Of a DNA stretch of 64,000 bases, positions 24,179 through 35,827 are shown in pieces. A program made the position numbers and the translations under genes. The stretch's first letter is position 1. Each line of letters starts with the position of its first letter. The notes under the pieces were generated by a model. That model saw nothing but the letters and a program-made list of their open reading frames with translations. It did no database searches and was not told the DNA's origin. The stretch comes from Petunia secreta (lineage: Eukaryota; Streptophyta; Magnoliopsida; Solanales; Solanaceae), in assembly GCA_029990175.1 (NCBI GenBank), contig JARKIP010000011.1:1736001-1800000 (forward strand). The letters run 5' to 3'.

Positions 24179-25786
24179 ATGGCTGCGAGAGGTACACTTC
24201 AATTCGAGATTGTTTCCCGACCTCCTAACTTGATCAGACTCTGGTGGGAAGATCTGGCTGTTGTTAGCAAGGCTCATGTTCAAAAGTTGTTAGCAGAACT
24301 AGTGGCTCTCAAGGCCTACGCTGCCATGCCTGGTTTATTCGAAGCGTCTACACATTTCTAGGACTATAAAAGGGCGGTGTTTTATTTCAATGGCTTGGAG
24401 TTGGCACCAATGTTGGAGGAATTTAGAGGATTAGCAAGGTTAGAGCCTGGACCCGAGACTATGATTTATCCCCGAGACGTGGACCCTAAGGAGTTCATTG
24501 AACTGTTGGGCGCTCCGTATGATCCACATGTCGAGGGAGTGCAAGATGGAAAATTCGCTTTGGAGTACTTGCATTCTAGACTTGGAAATCCAACGCTTAG
24601 GCAATATTGGACTGGGGCATGGGAAATTCAAGATTGGGAGTGGACTGAATCAAATGCTTTCATCGTTTCTTCTCTGGGAAGCGTGGTTTTCCCCGAGAAG
24701 GAAGGAAAAATCGACATAAGGTTGGGAAGAGTGGTAGAAGGATTACGCAAGGGCACTCACAAGCGTCAAGTGAGTTGGGTTCCAATGATTTTGGGAGAAG
24801 TTTACAGGGCTCTAACCAAATGTAGAAAAGGAGGAGACTTTTTTGAAGAGTGCAATCTTTTGCTGCAAATGTGGTTGATAGAGCATTTGCACAATGTTCC
24901 TATCAGCCCACTAGCACCAAAACCGTCATGGAAAGGAGGGATTCGCTCACATAGCACCCGCATGGCTGGGACAGCAGCATGGGAGGACCCTGCAAACATG
25001 CAAGGATGGTACACCAAGCTTGAAGAGTTGCAAGAGGTACAATGGGTAATTGAAAACTGCGTTGGCTTCATTATTTTCATACAAGGTCAAGACGTCACTT
25101 TCTTGATATTGATTGGATTCCGAGGAACTCACCACTATATTCCTCTAAGAATCCTCCGGCAAGTAGGAATGACACAACAAACTCCACAATTAACGGAAGG
25201 GAGAAGCTTCAACATTGACATAAGGACATTGAGCATCCGATGGTTGGTACTATATTGACAATGTGGGAAAAGAGGCTTACTATGCAGTTTTGTCGTGGCC
25301 GAGACAGTAGCGTGAACCCCGCGGCTACTCTAGTTTATCCTCAGTGGCTCAGTGAGGATAGGGAAAGGTTCCGATCAAAGACTACGCTAAAAAGAAAAAC
25401 CAAAGCTCCGAGTGTCACTAAAAAAACAAGAAATTACGATACGAGTTCGAACAAAGTAAGAAAGAATTAAAGGTAACATAAGAGAGGGAAATGAGGAGAC
25501 AATACAAGGATAAGATCAAAGGGGATGAACTCAAGTATTGGACAGGCAAGGTCATGGCAACGAGGCAAGCTGCTGGAAATCTACAAGATTTGCTCAAAGG
25601 ATGGGGAGAGTATTTTAAGGAAGTGCCACTAGAAGAAAAGGAAGCAATGGGGATAGAAATATGTGAATTCTTCACAAAAGCTCTGGGTGACATGCAAGCT
25701 AGGAAGGATCTGATGGAGATGTTTGCCGCTCCTCCACCCATAAGCCTAGTTCACAAACCTAAGGAAGAAGCCAACGAGAAGAAGTA
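24179..25786 (+). pseudogene. ORF1 copy 2 of C, diverged tandem duplicate
   Basis: The ATG at 24179 (MAARGTLQFEIVSRPPNLIR) follows a TTCTGTTTTCAG acceptor (AG 24174-24175). After one TAG near 24359 the frame is open to 25258, with LELAPMLEEFRGLA, VPMILGEVYRALTKCRKGGD, CNLLLQMWLIEHL and FLILIGFRGTHHYIPLRIL. A basic, coiled-coil-like tail follows in broken frames, ending at 25491-25786 (KEEANEKK). Shared motifs with copy 1 occur in the same order, but identity is low, so the duplication looks older than this insertion. Which copy, if either, is the usual Ogre ORF1 is unclear. Confidence 0.65.
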
Positions 25787-26258
25787 GAAAGAGGATGCTG
25801 GAACTGATGCTTTATCTGAAACCTCTTTGCTTGCACATAGTCTGGTTGTCCTAAGTCGAGTCATTTTTCTTTTGTCTTTTTCGTTTAATCAAGTCGTCGT
25901 CTTAAATTAGTGGTTGTAATAAAGCCAAGCTAATCAAATAAAATTTCATTATTCTAGGTTTTAAGGCTTGTGTTGATTATGTTTACGCAAACAAAATGAC
26001 GTGTTTGGTGCAAACATTACTTCGAATCTTCAATAGGCCTATCTCTGGCACAAATGAGGTCCCTTGCATAATAGGATGCGATTTTGTTAAAACTAACGTA
26101 TACTCACATTCGTTTTTTTGTTTTTGATGTGTCAGTCCCCAAGTCCCTAAAAGTTTGATTTGTGCATTCTGGCCGCGCTGCAATACCGGTTGAGATCCAG
26201 AGGATCAATCCCAACACCTCCCCCTTTTCCTACAAGGATAAGGACGAGACGTAATATC
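25787..26258 (+). other. Spacer between ORF1 copy 2 and gag
   Basis: No gene. It contains a T-rich stretch ending TTTTTGATGTGTCAG (AG 26134-26135), a plausible 3' splice site upstream of the gag ATG, as before both ORF1 copies. Confidence 0.45.
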
Positions 26259-27952
26259 ATGGCTTAGTTTGACAAAGTTGGAAATGGAACTCCTGAAAAG
26301 CAAGGTGTGGTTGCCTATGAAGACTATGCTAAGTTGGAACAAAGGTTGTTTAAATTGGAGAATAGGGTTCCTCTTACCCGTGCTGATGAGATCATTGAAC
26401 CAAACAAGACCACCCGCCCTCACGCCAAAGATTCACTATTCCTTGAAAAAGAAATTCCTTACCCTACCTACACTGCACCACCAAAAGCACCGCAAAATAA
26501 CTTACCTCCCTTTACTGTTGAAACAAAAACCATTGCATCACCCACCAAAGATCATGACATGTATGCATGGAAAAATGAAGACTCAGACAACACCAAAGAG
26601 CAAGTCCAGTAGCTGGTAGAGAAGTTCAAGAAATTCCAAGGCACCAAAGGAACCCGAGGGTTTGCTTATGAGGACCTCTGCATGTACCCTGACTTGAAGC
26701 TGCCTGAAGGCTATAAGACACCCAAGTCCAATATATTCGACGGCAGTGGTGACCCGATGGCTCATTTGAGATCTTATTGTGACAAGTTGGTTGGGGTTGG
26801 ACATGATGAAAAGATCCGCATGAAATTGTTCAACCGCAGTCTGACAGGACATGTGCTGGTATGGTACTCAAAGCAACAAACAAAGAAGTGGACGAGATGG
26901 GAAGCAATGGTTGGGGACTTCGTTGACAGTTTTGGGTACAACACTGATGCCATACCCGATCGGTTCTAGTTGGAGAAGTTGAAGAAGAAGCCCACTGAGA
27001 CCTTCAAAGAATTTGCAACTAGGTGGAGAGTCGAAGCCGCTAAAGTCCAACCTCCTATAGAAGACGCAGAGATAGTGGCAACTTTTGGGACTTGATCAAG
27101 ATTGGAGATATGGTTGAAGATGGATTAAAGACTGGTAGGATCGTTAGGTTGGATGCATTACAAGCCACTAACAAAGCCCTAAAAACTGGAAACACCAGTG
27201 CATCAAGAAAGAAGAAGGACGATGTCTCCTTCGTGGTTGCATCACTCGATCATTCCCCTACCCACAACCACTACTACCAAACATCTCATCCATCATACCT
27301 ATACATTCCACACACATCCTCCTATCCTGTCTACATTACTCAACCAATGTTCCAAAATCCACCGCCACAAAGACCACCATACCCACAAAGCCCTAACTAC
27401 CGAAATTCCAACGCCTATCTACCAAGGCCTCACGCCAACAGCAACCCAAGACCCAAAAGAAACTATACCTCATTGGCTGAATCCCGCACTCAGTTGTTCG
27501 AGAGACTCAAAGCAGCTGGACACATACAACCAGTACCATTCAAAATGCTTGATAGGATGACACCTTACTTTGATCAAACCAAAACCTGTGCCTATCATTC
27601 TGGAGGATATGGTCATGATACCGAGAAGTGTTATGCACTGAGAGATAAAATACAAGACTTGATCGATCAAAAGGTGATCCACTTGAAAACTCTAAATGTG
27701 CACAACAACCCCCTGCCTAACCACAGAGACAATAGGGTGAATTTGATCGAGTTAGATGAAGAATGCAGTTTGGAGGGAAGCATTGTCAAAGAAAAGGGAG
27801 ACATACCAGCGCTCGCTTCTGTTGCTCAAGCCGCTACAGCACCAGAGCCCATTGATGTAGAAATAGCTCCAAAATTCTATGTTGAAGTAGTTCCCTCGTA
27901 CAGTGACAAGGCGGTACCATGGGACTACGAAATGGAGAAGAAATGCAAATAA
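26259..27952 (+). pseudogene. gag of C
   Basis: The ATG at 26259 is followed one codon later by TAG, then FDKVGNGTPEK and a long frame to 26612. After a second TAG the same frame runs 26682-26969 with the capsid region (YPDLKLPEGYKTPKSNIFDG, GHVLVWYSKQQ). A third TAG and a frame shift near 27080 lead into 27092-27952, which has a Tyr/Pro-rich stretch and a C-H-H-C type knuckle CAYHSGGYGHDTEKC, characteristic of Tat-lineage gag. Three stops and one frame shift make it inactive. Confidence 0.8.
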
Positions 27953-27979
27953 ACAGTTGAGACTGTTGCTACACAAGGA

Positions 27980-28640
27980 ATGACTAGGAGTGGGAGGATT
28001 TATACTCCCGAGCATCTTGTTCAAGGTAAACGAGGCATCAGCGAGGAGGAATCCGAAGAATTGTGGAAGAAAATACAAGCAAAAGAATACTCTGTGGTTG
28101 AACCCTTAAACAAGACTCCCGCACAAATCTCCGTCTTAGCTTTACTCCTCAAATCGGAGAGCCACCGAAATGCCTTAATGAAAGTGTTAGATGAAGCACA
28201 TGTCTCGGTGGATACCTCAGTTGAGAACCTGGCCAGCATGGTCGGACAAGTCATGGAGTCCAACTGAATCGCTTTTCATGAGGACGAGCTGCCACCTGAA
28301 GGGTTAAGTCACAACAAAGCTTTGCACATCACCATCAAATGCAAAGACTGGTTCGTAGGAAGAGTTTTGATTAACGGAGGTTCTGGTTTGAATATATGCC
28401 CATTCATCACTCTGAAAAGAATGGGAATCGATCAAAGCAAGATAAGAGAGAGCGACATGAAGGTATTTGATGGATCGCAAAGAAGCACCATTGGGGAAAT
28501 CGACTTAACCATCATGGTCGGTCCCGTGGAGTTTAGTGCTGAGTTTCATGTCATGGACATCTCCGCTTCTTACAGCCTGTTACTGGGGAGACCTTGGATT
28601 CACATGGCTGGAGCGGTCCCTTCTACACTACACTAGACAG
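27980..28640 (+). pseudogene. Aspartic protease of C, catalytic Asp lost
   Basis: One frame from 27980 with a TGA at about 28265. The active-site region reads RVLINGGSGLNICP where the family has Asp before GGS/NGS; Asn replaces it, so the protease would be dead even without stops. The closing motif LLLGRPWIHMAGAVPSTLH is at about 28580-28636. Confidence 0.8.
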
Positions 28641-28897
28641 TGAAGTTCGAGTGGGACCACAAAGAGGCAGTGTGTTCGGTGAAGGGAACAACTCCATTTA
28701 CAACGAAAAAACCATACGGGCAATTGAAGGGAATGTTCCCGATGGGCAAACTTTCTATACCATCGAGCTTGTGGTAGCAGTGCAAGGTACTCGATGGGGA
28801 CGTCGCAGAAACTACAACAAGAGTTGGAGCTGCACAGACGCGGTCCAAGGAGGTTATACTGCACATTTCGGTCCAAATTGGTCAACACACCGCCAGG

Positions 28898-29723
28898 TAT
28901 GGGTGTAAAACGGGTATACGGGTCCGGGTTCGGGTTGTAAAATTGCAACCCCGCGGGTTCGGGGTACGGGTTTAAATTACAGGTTTTTAACGGGTCCGAG
29001 TTTCAGGTAGGAAAAAAAACCCGTGCGGGTTCGGGTCTTAGCGGGTACGGGTACGGGTCTTAACAAATCGGGTTTGAGTTCGGGTTTAATTTTATTTTTT
29101 AATAATATTATTTTAAATACTTAAAACAAATATAAAAAAAAAAGGATGAATGATAGGAAAAACTCAAAGGCTTATTTTATTTAAGATACTTGAACTATTA
29201 AAGTCTTGAACATTAAACTTCCAAATTTTAAAAGTGCAACATCAATTTACCCGACTCCAAGTAGCTTATTTTCAGAGGTATGTATCAAAGTTAATAGTTG
29301 AAGTTCTATACCATATTTGGGTAATATATATTCAAATTGTTGATTTGTTATGGAATATCAAGTTTCTTTTTTAGTTAAATAAATAAACTTGTTTCTCTTG
29401 AAAATATTTCACTAGTAACAATATGGACAAATAACAAATTAAATTATGAGTGGAGAACTTGTGCATACCTTTCTCTCCACGTACAAGTTTTATTACTCCA
29501 GTTTATTTTAACGGGTACGGGTATATCAATTAATATCCTAAAATTTTGACGGGTCTTAACGGATACGGGTATTCGTTAAGGAAAAAAAACCCGTTCGGGT
29601 AGGGGGTATTTTAGGGGGTTTACGGGTCCGGATACGGGTTTTTACGGGTTCGGATGGGGTCGGGTTTTAATGAGTCCGGGTCTGAGTTTTGACGGGTAGA
29701 CCCCTATCCGTTTGACACCTATA
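28898..29723. mobile_element. Non-autonomous hAT-type element inside C
   Basis: 826 bp bounded by 8-bp target copies CCGCCAGG (28890-28897) and CCACCAGG (29724-29731). Inverted ends read TATGGGTGTAAAACGGGTA and TATAGGTGTCAAACGGATA. Many CGGGT/ACGGGT copies lie close to both ends, with AT-rich filler between, and there is no transposase. An 8-bp duplication, this end type and subterminal motif copies are standard for hAT elements. Excision in silico restores the Ogre coding sequence across the site. Confidence 0.85.
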
Positions 29724-29731
29724 CCACCAGG

Positions 29732-30502
29732 GATTGAAGAAAGGAGGAAAAGCTTTTATAGCGCTTATCGGGATGGTCGAGGAAAAGGCTATGAAGGAAG
29801 AAATTTGGTTTGGGAACCAGTCATATCTGATTGGGGTGTGCCCTAACGTGAATTTCGTGAGACCTTACCGGCTAAGACAGAGAAGCGACTGGTGTACCCA
29901 CCTAATGTTCGTCCCATTTAGAAGCGTATCTCCGAGGAAACAAAGGGGAAGTAAGTGTGGCTACCTAAAACACTCGAACCTATGGAGGTAGTGATTGAAT
30001 AGCCATATGTACTCCCACAACCTGCAAAATGGCCTGGAGACTGGGTCATAGGCATCATAATAAAGCAAGGCTATGAACCTGGTATAGGTTTGGGCAAGAA
30101 CCTGGATGGCATGATCGAGCCAATTCAAATTGTGATGAAGCCCGACAATGAGAAAGTTAGCATAGAGTACATTGTGACTTACGAGAAGAGCATGGAAGAC
30201 GCATCACTGGACTTAAAATTCTACAAGAAAAGCACCAAGACTCTCCTACATATTTTCGTCTCGTCCGGACACTTGGATGGCTGAAAGGGGAAGGTATATA
30301 CAGTGCAAGGAGTTGAACCAAAGATAGCTGATGCTGAAGAGGACCTGCTGGCAGGAGTGCAAAAGTTGTTCATATCTGATGAAGACTGTTGTGTGATCCA
30401 GGAAGAGCATGTCGAACCTCCTGGGCTGACAAAAGTTGAATCTGGAGCTGCATTGAGCAATTGGATCAGCAACCGAGTCCGAGCTTACCGTGGACCTTGG
30501 TA
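29732..30502 (+). pseudogene. Post-protease region of C with G-patch motif
   Basis: Coding remnants in broken frames continue from the protease side: SFYSAYRDGRGKGYEG just after the hAT insert, then IIIKQGYEPGIGLGKNLDGM at about 30055-30115. The latter has the glycine pattern of a G-patch RNA-binding motif (GYEPG-GLGKN), known in this position in Tat/Ogre polyproteins. 30303-30503 holds a further acidic segment. Confidence 0.6.
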
Positions 30503-30748
30503 GAGCTGGGGAATAGAGTTTATTTTATGTTTTCTAAAATAAAATCCGACTTTAAGTGATGGAACTTGCATTTCTTTTCCGTTTCACATGTTTCCCTACA
30601 AACTTTGTTTTGCAAGGATTCATAAATAAAATATCGTGCTATTTCCTTTAACTTTTGTTTTAATCTTTTAATTTTGCAATATTTTATTTTTTTCAGCACT
30701 CAAACTAATAATCCCATTGAGTCCACAACCGCAACGTGAAATGAAAAA
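30503..30748 (+). other. Possible intron of C between protease and RT
   Basis: AT- and T-rich, no coding potential, ending in TTTATTTTTTTCAG (AG 30695-30696), 50 bases before the RT frame. Ogre elements are known to splice an intron between protease and RT. The donor could not be fixed by eye. Confidence 0.45.
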
Positions 30749-32884
30749 ATGGAGCTTGAGGAAACTGAGTTTGATTATGATGATTTTGATGAGACCACAC
30801 AAGAGGAAATTGAGAGATTTGAAAATAAGCCTAAACCTAACCTAGAAGAAACTGAGGTAATAAATCTAGGAGATGGAGAAACTGTGAAAGAGACAAGGAT
30901 TAGTGTGCACCTCACCACCGAAGATAAAAATAGGTACATCGAGTTTCTTAAAGAATATGAGGATGTAGTTGTCTGGTCGTATGATGACATGACTGGCATA
31001 AGCACGGATGTGGTAGCTCACAAATTACCTATCAATCCGGGCTTTCTGTCGGTCAAACAAAAAACTCGAACTTTCAAGTCGTCAATTTTGTTGAAGATTG
31101 GGGAAAAGGTAACCAAACAGCTCAATGCAGGAATTTATAAAACAGTCAAATACCAAACGTGGTTGGCTAACATTGTCCCAATACCGAAGAAAGATGGGAA
31201 ACTCCGAGTTTGTGTGGACCACAGGGATCTGAATAGAGCAAGCCCATAAGATGATTTCCCTTTACCAAATATACACATCCTGATTGATAATTGTGCGAAA
31301 CATGAACTACAGTCTTTCGTGGATTGTTTCGCTGGCTATCATCAAGTGCTCATGGATGAGGAGGATGCCGAGAAGACAGCTTTCACTACATTTTGGGGAG
31401 CTTATTGTTACAAAGTTATGCCATTTGGTTTGAAGAACGCTGGGGCGACTTACATAAGGGCAATGAAAACTATGTTCCATGACCTGATACACAAAGAAAT
31501 TGAAGTCTACGTAGATGATGTGATCATCAAGTCAAAGAAGAGCTCAGAGCACCTTGGCAATTTGCGCAAGTTTTTCAATCGCTTGCGTAAATATAGATTG
31601 AAGCTAAATCCGTCAAAGTGTGCTTTTGGTGTTCTATCAGGGAAGCTTCTGGGTTTCATCCTCAGTAAAAGAGGCATTGAGCTAGACCCGTCAAAGATCA
31701 AAGCCCTCAAAGAATTACCGCCACCAAAGAGCAAGAAAGAGGTCATGAGCTTCCTGGGAATGCTCAACTACATCAGCCGGTTCATAGCACAATCCACTGT
31801 CATCTGTGAGCCAATAATCAAACTACTGAAGAAAGACGCAGCAATCGAGTGGACGGAGGACTGTCAAAAAGTATTTGATCGGATAAAGGAGTACTTGTCT
31901 TTCCCACCTGTGCTGGTTCCACCTGAGCTTGGGCGACCTTTGATTTTGTACCTGTCTGTGGTAGATTCAGCATTTGGTTGCGTATTGGGGCAACATGACT
32001 CAACTGGAAGAAAGGAGCAAGCAATATACTATCTGAGCACGAAATTCACTCCTTATGAAGCCAAGTACACATTACTGGAACGCACGTGTTGTGCGCTGAC
32101 TTGGATAGCACAAAAGCTGAGGCACTACATGACGTCCTACTCAACATTGCTGATATCGAGGATGGACCCTGTCAAGTATATCTTCTAAAAAACAATGCCT
32201 ACCGGGAAACTGGCTAAATGAAAAATGTTTCTCAATGAATTCGACATTACTTTTGTCACCCAAAAGGCGGTAAAAGCTCGGGCCCTGGCTGATCATATGG
32301 CCAAAAATCTAGTGGGAGATGATTATGAGCCACTGCACACCTATTTCCCCGACGAAGAAGTCATGTTCGTAGGAGAAGATATGACAGAGGAGTACGATGG
32401 TTGGAGGCTATTCTTCGATGAGACAGTGAATTTCAAAGGTGTTGGAATTGGAGCAGTGTTAGTCTCGGAGACTGGTCGACACTACCCTATCATAGCCAAA
32501 CTGAGGTTTCCTTGCACCAACAACATGGCGGAGTATGAAGCTTGCATCTTGGGTCTTAGAATGGCGATAGACATGAACATACAAGAGCTGCTGGCAATTG
32601 GAGATTCAGACTTGTTGATTCACCAAGTTCGAGGAGAATGGACATCAAAGAACTCCAAAATATTACCATACCTCGAGTGCTTAAAAGAGCTGAAGCAAAG
32701 ATTCACCAAGATAGAGTTCCGACATGTGCCCAGGCTACAAAACGAGTTCGCGAATGCGTTGGCCACCATATCCTCCATGATCAAACATCCTGACAAGAAC
32801 TACATTGACTCAATACCCGTGGAAATGAGAAAGCAGCCAACATATTGTTATCATGTGGAAGAAGAATCAGACGGACAACCTTGA
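30749..32884 (+). pseudogene. Reverse transcriptase and two RNase H domains of C
   Basis: A single reading frame with only four stops (about 31247, 32186, 32219, 32882). In order: acidic N-terminus; YEDVVVWSYDDMTGI; RT fingers VPIPKKDGKLRVCVDHRDLN; MPFGLKNAGATYIRAM; palm VYVDDVIIKSK with both Asp; SFLGMLNYISRFI thumb region; first RNase H (ILYLSVVDSAFGCVLGQ); then a second RNase H (WRLFFDETVNFKGVGIG, NMAEYEACILGLRMAI, IGDSDLLIHQVRGEW, RLQNEFANALATISS). Two RNase H domains mark the Tat lineage. Apart from the stops the motifs are complete, the best kept part of C. Confidence 0.9.
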
Positions 32885-34135
32885 TTCTATGACATCGAAA
32901 GGTTTCTCAAAGATGGCACTTACTCAAAGGATGCAACAAGTCTCCAAAAGAAGACGTTGAGGAGATTAGCAAATAGTTTCTTTTTGAACGAAGAAGTCCT
33001 ATGCAAAAGGACACCTGATCTGGGATTGCTGAGATGTGTGGACGCCAAAGAAGCTGCTAAGTTGTTAGAAGAGATAGACACTCTAGGATGTGCGGCCCAC
33101 ATATGAACAGTTTCGTGCTTGCAAAGAAGATTTTGAGGGCCGGCTATTAGTGAATGACAATGGAGCATGATTGCATAAGGCACACAAAGAAATGTCATCA
33201 ATGCCAAGTCCACGGAGATATGATTCGAGTGCCCCCTAATGAATAGAATGTCATGGGATCGCCCTGGCCTTTCGCTGCCAGGGGAATGGATGTCATAGGA
33301 CCCATCGAGCCAGTTGCTTCTAATGGACATCGTTTTTCATATTGGTAGCCATTGATTATTTTACCAAATGGGTAGAAGCCGCATCATACAAGTCGGTGAC
33401 AAAGAATGTGGTGTCAAACTTTGTCCGTGACAAAATGATCTGTTGATTTGGCATTCCCGAATCCATCATCACTGATAATGGGTCCAATCTCAATAGTGAC
33501 TTAATGAAAGCAACCTGTGAGGTTTTCAAGATCAAACACCACAATTCCACCGCATATAGACCTCAATTGAATGGTGCGGTCGAGGCAGCTAACAAGAACA
33601 TCAAGAAGATATTGCGCAAGATGACAGACAATTCAAAGCAATGGCACGAGAACTTACCCTATGCTCTGTTAGGGTATCGCACCACAGTAAGGACGTCCAT
33701 AGGGGCTACTCCTTACTTGCTGGTGTATGACACCGAGGTAGTGATACCAGCAGAAGTTGAGATACCATCTCTGAGAATCATCCAAGAGACACAGTTGAAA
33801 GATGCTTAATGGATCAAAGGAAGAATGGAGCAATTGGCCCTCATCGACGGCAAAGATTGAATGCAGTATGTCACGGGCAATTATAACAGAGGAGAATAGC
33901 TAAAGCATTTAACAAGATAGTTCGAGAGAGATCCTTCGAACCCGGACAATTAGTACTAAAGAAGATATTCCCCAATCAAGAGGAAGCAAAGGGCAAATTT
34001 GCACCAAATTGGCAGGGGCCGTAAAAGGTTCACCGAGTTCTGAACGGAGGAGCACTGATACTGGCAGAAATGGACAGAGAAGTTTGGCCAAAACCCATCA
34101 ACTCAGACGCCATCAAAAGATACTATATTTAAGAG
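32885..34135 (+). pseudogene. Integrase of C
   Basis: The zinc region (CIRHTKKCHQCQVHGD near 33170-33220) and the core are spread over several frames. GMDVIGPIEP (first Asp) is near 33287, ITDNGSNLNSDL (second Asp) near 33470, and NGAVEAANKNIKK (Glu) in the open frame 33504-33809. The C-terminal part to 34131 has many stops. All three catalytic residues remain but the frame does not. Confidence 0.8.
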
Positions 34136-34760
34136 CTTGCATTAGGTAGTGATCTTATTATTTTGCAATACATCATGTAATCTGGAACTACGTTACGACC
34201 TGATTCCCCAAGTGGGATACGTAGGCAACCTACCCAAGGTTCAGTCGCTTAAATACAAAAATTTTATTTTCCCATAAAGCAAATACCGGGGTAGAATTTT
34301 TGAGGAACTCTTAAAAATTCCTAAAGGACAAACATAGTTGACACTGGGGCAGAAATTTTTGAGACCCTCTCAAAAATTTCAAACACAAACTGGGGCAGAA
34401 TTTTAAGCTCGCCCTCAAAATTCATTTAATGGAGTTTGGAGCAGCATGAAGAGCGACAACTATGACTTTGCACAACGCGACTCGTGAATCAATGGGATAA
34501 AATATTTCGTTTCATTTCTTTCTCATGAAAATTTTTCAAAAAATACTTGCTTTATTTATTACTTTACACATATCCCTATCAGCGTGGCCAAAGTCCCGGC
34601 ACTCATGGGAAGCAAGCGTGAAGCAACCCAAGAACGCACAAACCAAACTACCCCGTACAATTCACCAATCTTTCTTTGGATGCAGGCAAAATACGCAACC
34701 CGGCAACACATGACAAACATGTTTCGACAAAAGGTTATCCAATTCCTCTTACTACGTTTT
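34136..34760 (+). other. 3' region of C after integrase
   Basis: No gene. Short imperfect repeats of a CTGGGGCAGAATTTT-type phrase occur near 34285, 34345 and 34390. This is the start of the repeat-bearing 3' untranslated part of the element. Confidence 0.5.
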
Positions 34761-35520
34761 AAATTAGATGAGGGTGCACTGCCCAAAGCGTCGGCTAAGG
34801 GTACAAAGCCCGATGCCGATTTGTCATTTTAAATTAGCTGAGGATACATAGCCCGAGGCGTCGACTCAAGGTACACAGCCCGATGTTGATTTGTCATTTT
34901 AAATTAGCTGAGGGTACACGGTCCGAAGCGTCGACTGAGGGTACATAATCCGATGTCGATTTGTCATTTTAAATTAGCTGAGGGTACATAGCCCGAAGCG
35001 TCGATTGAGGGTACACAGCCCGATGTCAATTTGTAATTTTAAATTAGCTGAGGGTACACAGCCCGAAGCGTCGATTGAGGGTACACAGCCCGATGTTGAT
35101 TTGTCATTTTAAATTAGTTGAGGGTACATAGCTCGAAGTGTCGATTGAGGGTACACAGTCCGATGTCGATCTGTCATTTTAAATTAGCTAAGGGTATACA
35201 GCCCGAAACATCGACTGAGGGTACACAGCCTGATGTCGATCTGTCATTTTAAATTAGCTGAGGGTACACAGCCCGAAGCATCGACTAAGGGTACACAGTC
35301 CGATGTTGATTTGTCATTTTAAATTAGCTGAGGGTACACAACCCGAAGCGTCGGTTGAGAGTACACAATCCGATGTCGAACTGTCATTTTAAATTAGCCG
35401 AGGGTACACAGCCCGAAGTGTCGACTGAGGGTATACAGCCCGATGTCGATTTGTTATTCTAAATTTGCTGAGGGTACACTGCCCGAGGCGTCGACTGAGG
35501 ATACATAGTCCGATGTCGAA
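34761..35520 (+). repeat. Tandem array of a 70-bp unit in the 3' region of C
   Basis: AAATTAG starts units at 34761, 34831, 34901, 34971, 35041, 35111, 35181, 35251, 35321, 35391 and 35461: eleven units, each exactly 70 bp, the last cut short near 35520. Units differ by base changes only. Each contains two related halves beginning GAGGGTACACAGCCCGA. Tandem repeats in the 3' untranslated part of Ogre-type elements are known and can seed satellites. Confidence 0.95.
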
Positions 35521-35812
35521 TCTAACACTTGGCACAGCAAAGGACACACAGTTAGGCATAGCAGACACACCTGCGTACGGTAAAAGAATCCTGGAAAGAC
35601 AATCCAGCCCAATGGGAAGGTAGTTCTACATTCGCTTATACACACACTATTTTGCAGACTCACTTTATTGCAGGATATACAATCTGGCAACGCGAACGTT
35701 ACGATCTAACGCCTCGCCAATTCACGTAAGGTATAAGCACTTCTCTAGAGTCACGACAAAATTAGTCGTTCTGTCAACCATCTGTACCCGAAGATTCTTT
35801 CATCATCCCCGG

Positions 35813-35827
35813 GCAAAGAGGGGCAGC
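35813..35827 (+). other. Polypurine tract of C
   Basis: GCAAAGAGGGGCAGC lies right before the 3' LTR start TGTTGACACC. Confidence 0.75.

Noticed and set aside
34761..35520. Possible CRISPR array
   Set aside because: Head-to-tail 70-bp repeats with no unique spacers, inside a plant retrotransposon; it is a tandem repeat.
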